64,000 nucleotides of DNA from CBDFHC01 sp965247585 (lineage in GTDB: Bacteria; Chloroflexota; Dehalococcoidia; Lucifugimonadales; GCA-2712585), in NCBI GenBank assembly GCA_965247585.1, contig CBDFHC010000005.1, positions 682,001 through 746,000 on the forward strand, read 5' to 3'. The notes under the pieces are model-generated. The model was not told where the DNA came from and searched no databases. It saw only the letters and a program-made list of their open reading frames with translations. Shown here in pieces: positions 54,404 to 62,977 of this stretch. Made by a program: the position numbers and the translations under genes. Positions within the stretch are counted from its first letter, which is position 1, and each line of letters opens with the position of its first letter.

Positions 54404-55054
54404 ATGCTCATAGACCTCCACACCCACACCTCCCCACGCTCCTACGACGCCCTTCAGACCCCCGGGGAGCTGGTGCTGGAGGCCAAAGCCCTGGGACTCG
54501 ACGCCATCTGCCTCACCGAACACGACGCCTTCTGGCCCACCGCCGATCTCCAGGCCCTCTCCCGCGGCCACAACCTCCTCCTCCTCCCCGGCTGCGAGAT
54601 CAACACCGATGAGGGCCACTTCCTCGCCTTCGGCCTCACCGAGTACGTCTTTGGCATGCACAAGCTCCCCGTGCTGCGGGCGCACGTCGACCGCTGCGGC
54701 GGCGCGTTGGTCGCCGCCCATCCCTACCGCCGCCGCTTCCGAAGCCCCCGCGGCGACTACTCCGTCCCGCTGGAGCAAATGCTCCACCGCGCCGCCGCCG
54801 ACGTGGCCTTCCAACGCTGCGAGGCCCTTGAGGCAATCAACGGCCGCGGCGCCAATGATGAGAACCGGTTCTCCCGCGCCCTGGCACAACGCCTGGGCCT
54901 CCCCTGCACCGCCGGCAGCGACAGCCACCAGCCCGGCGACCTGGGCGCTTGCGCCACCCAGTTCGAGCAGCGTATCCACGACCTGGACGGCCTTATTCGG
55001 GAGCTAAAGGCGGGAAGGTTCCGCCCCCAACTGATTGACCCATCGCCGAGCTAA
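54404..55054 (+). CDS. PHP-domain phosphoesterase
   Basis: 216 residues, the size of single-domain PHP proteins (phosphatase or 3'-5' nuclease activities are known in the family). Metal motifs: DLHTHTSPRS at the N-terminus, LTEHDAFW near 38, PGCEINTDEGHF near 67, AAHPYRR near 108 and AGSDSHQPGDLG near 170. All metal-ligand groups are intact. It starts 15 bases after Element A copy 16. Confidence 0.88.
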   Translation: MLIDLHTHTSPRSYDALQTPGELVLEAKALGLDAICLTEHDAFWPTADLQALSRGHNLLLLPGCEINTDEGHFLAFGLTEYVFGMHKLPVLRAHVDRCGGALVAAHPYRRRFRSPRGDYSVPLEQMLHRAAADVAFQRCEALEAINGRGANDENRFSRALAQRLGLPCTAGSDSHQPGDLGACATQFEQRIHDLDGLIRELKAGRFRPQLIDPSPS

Positions 55055-55109
55055 TACCCTTACGACCCACCACTCTGTTACCCGCCTGTCCCCTGAGCAC
55101 CGGGAATTC

Positions 55110-55133
55110 GTCTCCCCCTATCGAGGGGGAGAC
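55110..55133. repeat. Palindromic hairpin GTCTCCCCCT-ATCG-AGGGGGAGAC
   Basis: Second copy of the hairpin at 13749-13772. The outermost pair is swapped and remains paired. It follows the PHP gene. Confidence 0.7.
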
Positions 55134-55182
55134 TTACAGAAGGGGTGCGCCATCCTTCCACCCAACCACCACCCTGTAAAAC

Positions 55183-55225
55183 TGTTACCTATGTCCCCGG
55201 TTTAAGTGTTACCTATCTGCCCGGT
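55183..55225. repeat. Direct repeat TGTTACCTAT(N)CCCGG, possible IS end remnant
   Basis: TGTTACCTATGTCCCCGG (55183-55200) and TGTTACCTATCTGCCCGG (55208-55225), 25 bases apart. Multiple short terminal repeats of this kind occur at ends of some insertion sequences. No transposase is present. Confidence 0.4.
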
Positions 55226-55253
55226 TGCACAAGAGGGGGTGCGATCCCCGCCT

Positions 55254-56249
55254 CTACCGGCGCACCGCCGACTCCGCCACCATCAGCTCCAGCGCCACGT
55301 CTTCGTCCAGCCGCCCCTCCTTCACCGCTAGGTCCATCTCCAGCAGCCGCCCGTACAACGCCTCCAGCCGATGCCAGGGGAACTTCCGGGCCTGCTCCAC
55401 CGTCTTCTGCAACGGGTACGCGGCCCGTATCTCCAGCCTCGGACCCAGGTCAGCGGCGGCGGCTCCCTGCTCCAACATTTCCTTGGCCAGCGTCACCAGC
55501 CTCAGTTGCCTCGCCACCATGGTCAGTATGTAAGACAGATTCGCCCCTCCCACCCTCAGTTGGTGCAACGCAGGCAACGCGGCCCCGGAACGCCCCTCCA
55601 GTATCGCGTCCACCGCCACGAATATGCTCGCCTCCCTCACCTGAGGCACCAGCGCCTTCACGTCCCCTTCTTCGATCGGTCGCTCCCCCGCGAACAGCGA
55701 TAGCTTCTCCAGCTCGGTGTCCAGCAACCGCAGGTTGGGACCTACGTGGTCCCCCAGCAGCCGCAGCGCCCCAGGCGTGATCCCCGCGCCCCTCATCTCC
55801 ACCCGCTGGCGCGTCCACCGCGTCAGCTCCTCCCGCCTGGGCGCCGGTAGGCTCCGCACCTCGGCGTGCGGGCCAATGCGCGTTAGCAGCCGGTTGTTCT
55901 GCCGCAGCGGCCCCTCGGCGAACACCAGCACCGTCGTCGGCGGCATCCCCTGGATCGCCTCCTCTACCCCTTCCCAATCCGACAGTCGGGAGGCGTCCCT
56001 TCGCTCCCCCCGCCCTCGGGGGTTCCGCTGCTCCAGGGTGGTCATCAACCCATCCACCACCACCAGGCGCGCCTGCGCCAGGAAGGGCAGGGCGGCGCAC
56101 ACCGCCTGTAACTCCCCCAACTTCACCTCGTCCCCCTGGTAACGGTGGCTGTTAGCCTCCAGCACCTCCGGCGGACCCACCGCCGCGCGCAGCTCCTCCA
56201 GCGCCTCCTGCACCAGAAACGGGTCGCCGTGTAATACGTGTACCGGCAT
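55254..56249 (-). CDS. holA: DNA polymerase III subunit delta
   Basis: Clamp-loader subunit that opens the sliding clamp. 331 residues in the usual three-domain layout: N-terminal VHVLHGDPFLVQEALEEL, the middle ALRLLGDHVGPNLRLLDTEL and EKLSLFAGER, and the C-terminal RQLRLVTLAKEMLEQG. The latter two are characteristic HolA blocks. It is convergent with the PHP gene and divergent from selB. Confidence 0.9.
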   Translation of the reverse strand: MPVHVLHGDPFLVQEALEELRAAVGPPEVLEANSHRYQGDEVKLGELQAVCAALPFLAQARLVVVDGLMTTLEQRNPRGRGERRDASRLSDWEGVEEAIQGMPPTTVLVFAEGPLRQNNRLLTRIGPHAEVRSLPAPRREELTRWTRQRVEMRGAGITPGALRLLGDHVGPNLRLLDTELEKLSLFAGERPIEEGDVKALVPQVREASIFVAVDAILEGRSGAALPALHQLRVGGANLSYILTMVARQLRLVTLAKEMLEQGAAAADLGPRLEIRAAYPLQKTVEQARKFPWHRLEALYGRLLEMDLAVKEGRLDEDVALELMVAESAVRR

Positions 56250-56299
56250 TATCCCCTCGGAAATAGAGCTTCCGGCCTCCCATCCCCGCTCATCCTGAG
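56250..56299. other. Start of the holA-selB intergenic region
   Basis: The divergent region between holA and selB covers 56250-56728. It holds the D-type insertion listed separately, and after 56520 about 200 bases with no recognised feature apart from what should be the selB promoter. Confidence 0.4.
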
Positions 56300-56481
56300 A
56301 GCTTGTGAGTTTTTGACTGCTTCCGCACTTTCATCGTCACCTTTTCGCATGTCCAGCGTCCAAATTATTCATGTCATTCCGAGTCCGCCCTTTAGGAATG
56401 AGGAATCTGCGTGGAGCCGGGTTGAGGGTGTCCCGCCCTGATGCCCTGTCTCGCTGTACTGGCCTAATTTATTCACAAGCT
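56300..56481 (+). mobile_element. D-type insertion of 182 bp with perfect 9-bp terminal inverted repeats
   Basis: Left end AGCTTGTGA (56300-56308), right end TCACAAGCT (56473-56481). Flanks are CTGAG (56295-56299) and TTGAG (56482-56486), a 5-bp duplication with one mismatch. It splits the CTCATCCTGAGGCTCTCGAA block. It contains CATGTCATTCCGAGTCCG and GGAATCTGCGTGGA, shared with 31678-31787. No coding capacity. Confidence 0.75.
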
Positions 56482-56728
56482 TTGAGGCCCTCGAAGGAGA
56501 GCGGGAATCCCACCCCTGGAATTCCATCCGGGAATAAGGGATTCTCTCCCCTGGCAACGCCGTCAGATTAGCACACCATGGCCTGCCCGGCACCGAAGCC
56601 GATTCCTACCCCGTCTCCGGCGGCGGCGTCATCACCTTCCTCTTCAACGTCTAGCCTCTCCCCTCCACCTTCCCCCCTACCCTCACGCCTGCTATCCTAC
56701 CCACACGCCCCCCTTCGCCGAGGAAATC

Positions 56729-58591
56729 ATGCACGTTATAGGCACCGCCGGCCACGTGGACCACGGCAAGTCCACCCTCATCCACGCCCTCACCGGCATC
56801 GACCCCGATAGGCTGCCCGAGGAGAAGGAGCGGGGCATGACCATTGACCTCGGTTTTGCCTGGATCACCCTCCCTTCCGGCCGCGAGGTTGGCATCGTCG
56901 ATGTCCCCGGTCACGAGCGCTTCGTCCGCAACATGCTGGCCGGCGTGGGCGGTATCGACCTCGCCCTCCTCGTCATCGCAGCCGATGAAGGCGTCATGCC
57001 CCAGACCCGCGAGCACCTCGCCATCCTCGACTTGCTAAAGACCAAGCGCGCCCTGGTGGCCGTTACCAAGTCCGACCTGGTCGACCAGGAGTTCCTCGAC
57101 CTGGCGAAGGTGGAAACGGAAGAGGTGCTGGAAGGCACCATCTTCGACGGCGCGCCCATGATCGCCGTCTCGGCCCACACCGGCGCCGGCCTGGACGAGC
57201 TGAAGCAGGAGATCGACCGGATGCTGGCCGAGACCCCACCGCGCCAGGACCTGGGACGCCCCCGGCTGGCTGTGGACCGTGCCTTCACCGTCGCCGGCTT
57301 CGGCACCGTTGTCACCGGCACCCTGATTGACGGCACCCTCACCCTTGGACAAGAGGTCGAACTGCTCCCCTCCGGCCGCCGCTGCCGCATTCGCGGCCTA
57401 CAGAGCCACCGCGCAAAGGTGGAAGTCGCCGACCCTGGCCGACGCCTGGCCGTCAACCTCTCCGGCGTCTCCCACGACGAAGTGCACCGTGGCGACGTTT
57501 TGACCAGCCCAGGCTGGCTTACGTCCACCAGCCTGGTCAACGCCAGGGTCAAGCTGATAGGCGGGGCGCCCCGGCCCCTGAAGCACAACGCCTGGGTGGG
57601 TTTCCACGTCCTGGTCAGCGAGACCCCCGCCCGGGTCCGCCTCCTGGACACCCGGGAGCTGAAGCCTGGCGACGAGGCCTGGGCCCAGATTCACCTGGCC
57701 GACCCGGTGCCCCTGGTCAAGGGCGACTTCTTCGTCATTCGTGACACGGAGACCACCCTCGGCGGCGGCAAGGTGGTGGACACCTCCGCCCGGCGGCACC
57801 GCCCCTTCGTCACCTCGGTGCTGGAGCGCCTGGAGGCCATGGAGCAGGGCAGCCTGGACCAGATGCTCCTCGGCGCTGTCGATCAGTGGGGCCCCTGCGA
57901 CATCGCAACCCTGGCGCAACGCAGCAACCAGACCCTCTCCCAGGTCCAGCCCGTGGTGGAGCAACTCTCCGGCGAAGGAAGCCTGGTCCTCCTCGGCGGA
58001 CCCCAGGCCCGCCCCGAGGCCATCGCCTACTCTCAGCCCGCCTGGCGTCTCCTTACCACGAAGGCCACTACCGCCCTGACCGAATATCACGCCCAGTTTC
58101 CCCTGCGCAAGGGCATCTCCCGTGAGGAGCTACGCAGCCGGTTGGCCCTCACCGCGGCGCTGTTTACCCAGGTGCTCGACCGCATGGCGACCGACGGCAC
58201 GCTGTCCGACGACGGCGCACAGGTCCGCCTTCCCCACCACGCCGCCGCCCTAACCCCGCCGCAGCAGAAGCAGGTGGACGAATATCTTGCGGTGCTGGAG
58301 GCGGAACCCTACTCCCCGCCCACCGGCGCCACTCTGCCGCCAGACCTCCTGGCCCATCTGGCGGACCAGGGAAAAGTGGTCAAGGTAGACGGCGCCCTGG
58401 TCTTCGCCTCCACGGCCTACGACAGGATGGTCTCCGCCGTTACCGAGTATATCCAGGCGAACGGGAAGATCACCGTCGCCGATGCCCGGACCCTCTTCAA
58501 CTCCAGCCGAAAGTACGTCCTGCCCTTGCTGGAGTACCTCGATCAGCAGCGCGTCACCCGCCGCGTCGGTGATGAGCGGGTGCTACGGTGA
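56729..58591 (+). CDS. selB: Selenocysteine-specific elongation factor
   Basis: GTPase that delivers Sec-tRNA to UGA codons next to a SECIS hairpin. 620 residues. GTPase motifs: GTAGHVDHGKST at the N-terminus (the SelB form), DVPGHERFVRNML near 60, TKSDLVD near 112. Domains II and III follow, and the C-terminal about 230 residues contain the winged helices that bind SECIS (WH blocks such as RSNQTLSQVQPVVEQLSGEG). It pairs with the UGSC selenoprotein at 5.9 kb. First gene of an operon with nurA-like and herA genes (3 bases to the next start). Confidence 0.94.
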   Translation: MHVIGTAGHVDHGKSTLIHALTGIDPDRLPEEKERGMTIDLGFAWITLPSGREVGIVDVPGHERFVRNMLAGVGGIDLALLVIAADEGVMPQTREHLAILDLLKTKRALVAVTKSDLVDQEFLDLAKVETEEVLEGTIFDGAPMIAVSAHTGAGLDELKQEIDRMLAETPPRQDLGRPRLAVDRAFTVAGFGTVVTGTLIDGTLTLGQEVELLPSGRRCRIRGLQSHRAKVEVADPGRRLAVNLSGVSHDEVHRGDVLTSPGWLTSTSLVNARVKLIGGAPRPLKHNAWVGFHVLVSETPARVRLLDTRELKPGDEAWAQIHLADPVPLVKGDFFVIRDTETTLGGGKVVDTSARRHRPFVTSVLERLEAMEQGSLDQMLLGAVDQWGPCDIATLAQRSNQTLSQVQPVVEQLSGEGSLVLLGGPQARPEAIAYSQPAWRLLTTKATTALTEYHAQFPLRKGISREELRSRLALTAALFTQVLDRMATDGTLSDDGAQVRLPHHAAALTPPQQKQVDEYLAVLEAEPYSPPTGATLPPDLLAHLADQGKVVKVDGALVFASTAYDRMVSAVTEYIQANGKITVADARTLFNSSRKYVLPLLEYLDQQRVTRRVGDERVLR

Positions 58592-58594
58592 ACC

Positions 58595-59800
58595 ATGTCC
58601 CTTGACCTAGCCAAAACCATTCCCCAGGTCACCGCCCTGGCGGCCCACACCCAGCGCGACCGGGAGGACCGCTCGATTCGTGTCGCCCTGGCCGTGGAGC
58701 AGATGCGCGCCTCCTCCTTTGATGACGTGCGCGCCAAACAGGCCGCCGCCGGCAACCGCCCCTACTTCTGGGCCGAGGCCACCGAAGGCCTGGGCGCTGC
58801 TTACCCCCAGCCTCCCGCGCCCCAGGACTTCTGCGTCGCCTCCGCCGACGGCTCGCACATAGACGTTGACCGCCACCTCCCCGTACCCTGCGCCCTCATA
58901 AACACCGGTAGCTGCCTCCTGCGCTACGGCGCCAACCCCGAAGCGCGGCTCTCCAACTCCCCCCGACTCTACTCCGGCGACGAGCTCTACCTCACCCAGC
59001 AGGGCGACTCCGTCCGCGAGGTGGGTCTGGATGGTCCCGTTCTCGGCATCCAGCGCACCGTCGAAGAGATAAAAGCCCTCGCTGACCTGCTCCGCGACAC
59101 CCCTGCCGACATCCCCATCCTGGGCCTCGTGGACGGCACCCTGGTCCTATTCGCCGCCCTGCAACAGGGCCAGCCCGCCCTGTTAGAGAAGCTCCTGCTG
59201 GAGGACGGCTTCCTCGCCGCCCTCTCGGAAATTCGCCTCATGGGCCAGCGCCGCACCCTCTCCGTGGCCTCCTACATCAGCCTGCCCCGCGGCGCCGAGG
59301 TTGTCAGCGCCCTGCGTCTCTACCTCTGCGATCAGTCCAGCGCCGAGTGCCAGCGCGTATGCTCCCGCCGTCGTTCCCCCAACCAGACGTGCAGCATGGT
59401 CAACCACCTGCAAGACTGGGAGATCTTCCAACAGCTCTTGGCCCCCGGCGAGCGCTCCGCCCTGTTCGTCAGCCGGTCAGACGTGGTGGAGAAGTCCTAC
59501 GGCGACCACCAGGTGCACTTCTTTTATGTAAACACCGGCGAAGAGATCGGCCGCGTCGAGATGCCCCGCTGGGTCGCTTTGGACGAGGCCCTCCTCTCCC
59601 TCACCCACGCCCTGGTTATGGACCAGTGCCGCCGCGGCCTCGGCTACCCCGTTGCCATCTCCGAGGCCCACGAGCAGGCGGTCATCAGCGGCCCCGACCG
59701 CCAGCACTTCCGAGACATGCTGGAGCTTTCCCTTACCGGCCGCGGCATGCCCGTATTCACCTCCGCCAAGTCCCGCTCCAAGCGCATGGCCTGGGTCTGA
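58595..59800 (+). CDS. nurA: NurA-domain nuclease
   Basis: Predicted 5'-3' DNA nuclease that works with the HerA ATPase in double-strand break processing. 401 residues. The metal-binding motif is SADGSHIDVDRH (Asp near 88), with a second acidic site in LVDGTLVLF near 180 and a C-terminal FFYVNTGEEIGRVEMPRW. The segment CDQSSAECQRVCSRRR (about 250) is cysteine-rich and may hold a cluster or metal; this is not part of the core family as I know it. The stop overlaps the next start (TGATG). Confidence 0.84.
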   Translation: MSLDLAKTIPQVTALAAHTQRDREDRSIRVALAVEQMRASSFDDVRAKQAAAGNRPYFWAEATEGLGAAYPQPPAPQDFCVASADGSHIDVDRHLPVPCALINTGSCLLRYGANPEARLSNSPRLYSGDELYLTQQGDSVREVGLDGPVLGIQRTVEEIKALADLLRDTPADIPILGLVDGTLVLFAALQQGQPALLEKLLLEDGFLAALSEIRLMGQRRTLSVASYISLPRGAEVVSALRLYLCDQSSAECQRVCSRRRSPNQTCSMVNHLQDWEIFQQLLAPGERSALFVSRSDVVEKSYGDHQVHFFYVNTGEEIGRVEMPRWVALDEALLSLTHALVMDQCRRGLGYPVAISEAHEQAVISGPDRQHFRDMLELSLTGRGMPVFTSAKSRSKRMAWV

Positions 59801-60378
59801 TGAACGAGGCTGATGCCCGCATCGGCGAAGTGGTGGAGGCCGATTCCATTACGCTCACCGTCCAATGCTACCGGCTCTACGGCTCGCCGCCCCTGGGCGC
59901 CATCGTTCGCGCCGGCGACGCGGCGGTCTACGCCGTCGTTACCGAGGTCCGCACCGAGGGGTTGGACCCCTCCCGCCCCGTCACCGCCCGCGGCGAAGCC
60001 GAGGCCACTGAGGAGGACGTCTACCTCAACAACCCTCAGCTTGCCCAGCTCCTCACCACTCGCTTCAAAACCGTGGTCATCGGGTACCAAAGTGACACCG
60101 GCGTAGCCGTTGGCCTCCCGCCCCTTCCCCCAAAGGTTCACTCCTTCGTCGGTGCCTGTCCCGCCGACACCGTCGAAGAGCTCACCTGGTCCGGCGCGTT
60201 CCTGCGGCTGCTGCTGGACGCCGCCGCCCCGGACGAGGTCATCGCCGCCTGCGTTCGCCTGGCCGGAGGCATGGTGAGGGACGGCCAGGGACTTCGAGTC
60301 CGTTCAGCCAAGACCCTCGCCCTGGAGCTGGTGGGCCAGGTGCCCCGCCTCAACGCCATGATGCGGAGGCTGGCATGA
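59800..60378 (+). CDS. HAS-barrel-like protein between nurA and herA
   Basis: 192 residues. The N-terminus IGEVVEADSITLTVQCYRLY and PPLGAIVRAGDAAVYAVVTE resembles the HAS barrel found at the N-terminus of HerA-type ATPases; the C-terminal half is helical. It is likely an assembly partner for HerA. The ATG overlaps the nurA stop, and its stop overlaps the herA start (ATGA). Confidence 0.7.
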   Translation: MNEADARIGEVVEADSITLTVQCYRLYGSPPLGAIVRAGDAAVYAVVTEVRTEGLDPSRPVTARGEAEATEEDVYLNNPQLAQLLTTRFKTVVIGYQSDTGVAVGLPPLPPKVHSFVGACPADTVEELTWSGAFLRLLLDAAAPDEVIAACVRLAGGMVRDGQGLRVRSAKTLALELVGQVPRLNAMMRRLA

Positions 60379-62072
60379 CCACTGACGGCCACCACCCCCA
60401 GGGACCCGGCGGCGAGCCCCTGGGCATGGTCGTGGACGGCTCCCTGGCCCATGGCGCCCAGGTGCGCCTCGCCCCCGGCGTCTCCGTGGAGGACGTCAAG
60501 GAAGGTACCTACGTCACCATTCAGGGCCAGCGATCCTGGTTCTTCGGCATCGTTACAGACGTCTCCCTGGGCGCCGTGGACCCCTCCGTCCAGACCTCGC
60601 CCCCGGACGTGACCGACCCTTTCATCGCCCAGGTGGTCACCGACACCCTCACCTTCGGCGCGCTCTCCGTCCTCCCCATGCTCACCCTCCCTGCCGTGTT
60701 GGGCGACGAGGCCAAGCCCGAGCCCGCCAAGACCGTTCCCTCCCACTTCTCCCGCACCTTCCGCGCCTCCGAGCGTGACGTGGAACTGGTCTTCGGCAAG
60801 GAGGACCGTACCCACTTCTTCATCGGCAACCCCCTGGACATGGAGACCAAGGTCTGCCTCAACGTCGAGGAGTTAATCAAGCGCTCCTCCGGTATCTTCG
60901 GCAAGAGCGGCACCGGCAAGACCTTCCTCACCCGCCTCCTGCTGGTCGGCATCCTCCAGAGCGACGCCGCCTCCACGCTCATCTTCGATATGCACAGCGA
61001 ATACGGCTGGTCCGGCCAGGACACAGACCGCGGCCGCTCCGTCAAGGGCCTCAAGCAGCTCTTTGATTCGAAGGTCGCCGTCTTCTCCTTGGACCCCGAA
61101 AGCTCCATCCGCCGCGGCTGCTCCCCGGACTTCGAGGTCCAGATCGGCTACGAGGAGATCGAGCCCGAAGACGTCGAGATCCTCCGCGAGACCCTTAGCC
61201 TCTCAGACGTCGCCGCCAGCGCCGCCTACGAGTTGGAACGAAAGCTTGGCGCCAGACAGTGGCTCCACCGCTTCCTTGAGCTGGAGGGCACCGAGGAGGT
61301 CTACGCCCTCGCCAACGAGACCAGCATCCAGCCCAACGCCCTCCGCGCCCTCCACAACCGCCTATCTCGCCTCAAGCGCTTCGGCTTCATGGTACCCAGG
61401 GCCCAGGCCGACTCCGTACAGCTAATCCTTCAGCACCTGGAACAGGGCAAACACGTCGTCCTGGAGTTCGGACGCTACGGCAACGACCTCACCGCCTACA
61501 TCCTGGTGGCCAACCTCCTCACCCGCCGCATCCACCAGCGCTACGTCCACGCCACCGAGGCAGCCGAAGGCGGTGCCGGAACGCCGCCCCGTCCCCTCGT
61601 CATCTGCATTGAGGAGGCCCACCGCTTTCTCAACCCCGCCGTGGCCTCCCAGACCATATTCGGAACTATCGCCCGGGAACTGCGCAAGTACAACGTCACC
61701 CTAATGGTCATCGACCAGCGCCCCAGCGCCATAGACTCCGAGGTCATGAGCCAGATCGGCACCAAAGTCGCCTGCCTCCTGGACAACGAGCGCGACGTCG
61801 ATGCCACCCTCTCCGGTGTCCACGGCGCCCGGGAGCTTCGCGCCGTCCTATCGCGTTTGGACGCCAAACAGCAGGCCCTCATCTTCGGCCACGGCGTCCC
61901 CATGCCCGTCGTCGTCCGCACCCGGGACTACGGCCCCGGCGGTGACTACCGCGACCTCACCCTCCCCAACTGGCAGCGCCGGGACTGGGGAGGAAACGGC
62001 GCCACCACCGAAGGCCCCCCCGCCGCCGAAGAGGAAGAAGACCTGGACCAAGCGCTCCGGGACCTGTTTTAG
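60375..62072 (+). CDS. herA: HerA-family DNA-translocating ATPase
   Basis: Hexameric FtsK/HerA ATPase (565 residues). An N-terminal HAS-type barrel (about 15-100) is followed by the Walker A motif GIFGKSGTGKTFL near 175-187 and the Walker B motif LVICIEEAHRFL near 410. The arginine-containing YNVTLMVIDQRPSAID and a charged C-terminal tail complete the core. Works with NurA in end resection. The immediate nurA-HAS-herA coupling supports a complex. Confidence 0.88.
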   Translation: MTTDGHHPQGPGGEPLGMVVDGSLAHGAQVRLAPGVSVEDVKEGTYVTIQGQRSWFFGIVTDVSLGAVDPSVQTSPPDVTDPFIAQVVTDTLTFGALSVLPMLTLPAVLGDEAKPEPAKTVPSHFSRTFRASERDVELVFGKEDRTHFFIGNPLDMETKVCLNVEELIKRSSGIFGKSGTGKTFLTRLLLVGILQSDAASTLIFDMHSEYGWSGQDTDRGRSVKGLKQLFDSKVAVFSLDPESSIRRGCSPDFEVQIGYEEIEPEDVEILRETLSLSDVAASAAYELERKLGARQWLHRFLELEGTEEVYALANETSIQPNALRALHNRLSRLKRFGFMVPRAQADSVQLILQHLEQGKHVVLEFGRYGNDLTAYILVANLLTRRIHQRYVHATEAAEGGAGTPPRPLVICIEEAHRFLNPAVASQTIFGTIARELRKYNVTLMVIDQRPSAIDSEVMSQIGTKVACLLDNERDVDATLSGVHGARELRAVLSRLDAKQQALIFGHGVPMPVVVRTRDYGPGGDYRDLTLPNWQRRDWGGNGATTEGPPAAEEEEDLDQALRDLF

Positions 62073-62141
62073 CGCGGACTAATCGCTGGCCTAAGTAGCA
62101 CGGCCGAATCCGGACAAGATCCAAATCAAAGGAGGCACCCC

Positions 62142-62507
62142 ATGACCACACAAGCAGACCACCTGGGACTCTACGCCAAAGGCTGGACCGAAGGCGACGT
62201 TGACACCATCCTCCAGTCCCTGGCCGACGAGTATGTGATGGACGACCCCAACTCGGGCCGCATTACCAAGGCCGCCTTCGCCGACTACTTCAACGGCTTC
62301 AAGGCGCAGATGGACAACCTTCGGGACAAGAGCAGGCCCTTCCTGGAGGTCAGCGAACTCATGACCCAAGAAGCTGACGGCCTCCTCACCGCCTGGGTCT
62401 GGTGGGCTGTGCCGGGCACCCCGGTGCAGGGTAGCGGCCTCATAAAGGTTGGAACCCACGGCGTCGTCTCCGAGCGCCTGACCTTTTACACCAAGCTGCC
62501 GGACTAG
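62142..62507 (+). CDS. SnoaL/NTF2-like protein
   Basis: 121 residues. The start HLGLYAKGWTEGDVDTILQS and LADEYVMDDP is typical of SnoaL-like proteins, with a beta-sheet half ending in GVVSERLTFYTKLPD. Such folds bind small hydrophobic ligands or act as isomerases; the ligand is unknown. AGGAGG lies before the ATG. It is separate from herA by about 70 bases. Confidence 0.74.
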   Translation: MTTQADHLGLYAKGWTEGDVDTILQSLADEYVMDDPNSGRITKAAFADYFNGFKAQMDNLRDKSRPFLEVSELMTQEADGLLTAWVWWAVPGTPVQGSGLIKVGTHGVVSERLTFYTKLPD

Positions 62508-62536
62508 CCCCGACATACCGCCGCCGCTAACCCGCC

Positions 62537-62746
62537 CTAGGCCGCTTTCGTCGGCGCGTCAAACCCGCAGCTACGGTGCGTGCCGTCGCAGAACGGCTTT
62601 TTGGACGACTGGCCGCATCGGCACAGAGCGATTCGCTCCCCCTCCACGTGGAATTCGTTCCCATCCACGTCCACCAGCTTGACCCGTCCTTGCACTATGT
62701 AAGGGCCGTTCATGTTCGGCGTTATGGTAACTTCTGCGTCCGCCAT
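62537..62746 (-). CDS. CDGSH iron-sulfur domain protein
   Basis: 69 residues from the ATG at 62746, which has GGAGG eight bases upstream. CRCGQSSKKPFCDGTH is the [2Fe-2S]-binding CDGSH motif with the three-Cys-one-His ligands. The small size matches single-domain bacterial members, of unclear role in redox or cluster transfer. It is convergent with the SnoaL-like gene. Confidence 0.9.
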   Translation of the reverse strand: MADAEVTITPNMNGPYIVQGRVKLVDVDGNEFHVEGERIALCRCGQSSKKPFCDGTHRSCGFDAPTKAA

Positions 62747-62825
62747 CGGTTTTTCCTCCACTTATGCTTTTTGATTAAGATCCTCCCGGAATCACCGTTT
62801 CGGCCCCTTTTGGCATCCACCTCAA

Positions 62826-62961
62826 AGGAGGGCGCTGGGAACCTGGGTTCCCTACCGGGAGTCTGAGGGTGTCCCTCAGAAATTACTTTTTAAAACCTTC
62901 CTGGGCAGGTGGATGAGTACCATCAACCTGTGATTCGCAAACCTTTCGGCCAGCGACACCA
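62826..62961 (+). repeat. Element A copy 17 (between two minus-strand genes)
   Basis: Hairpin 1 is GGGAACC-TGG-GGTTCCC-like and hairpin 2 is standard. Hairpin 3 is changed (GGTGGATGAGTACCATCAACC) and the tail continues through TGTGATTCGC. It keeps the same orientation although both flanking genes are on the minus strand. Confidence 0.82.
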
Positions 62962-62977
62962 ATCGCAATGAGCAAAT

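Noticed and set aside
58595..62072. nurA-herA as a phage-defence island
   Set aside because: Housekeeping neighbours (selB, holA, nfo) and normal composition favour a repair role.
2650..62961. Element A as a CRISPR array or as simple terminators
   Set aside because: Copies are dispersed over 60 kb, with no regular spacers, and most are not followed by T runs; separate terminators exist beside several of them.
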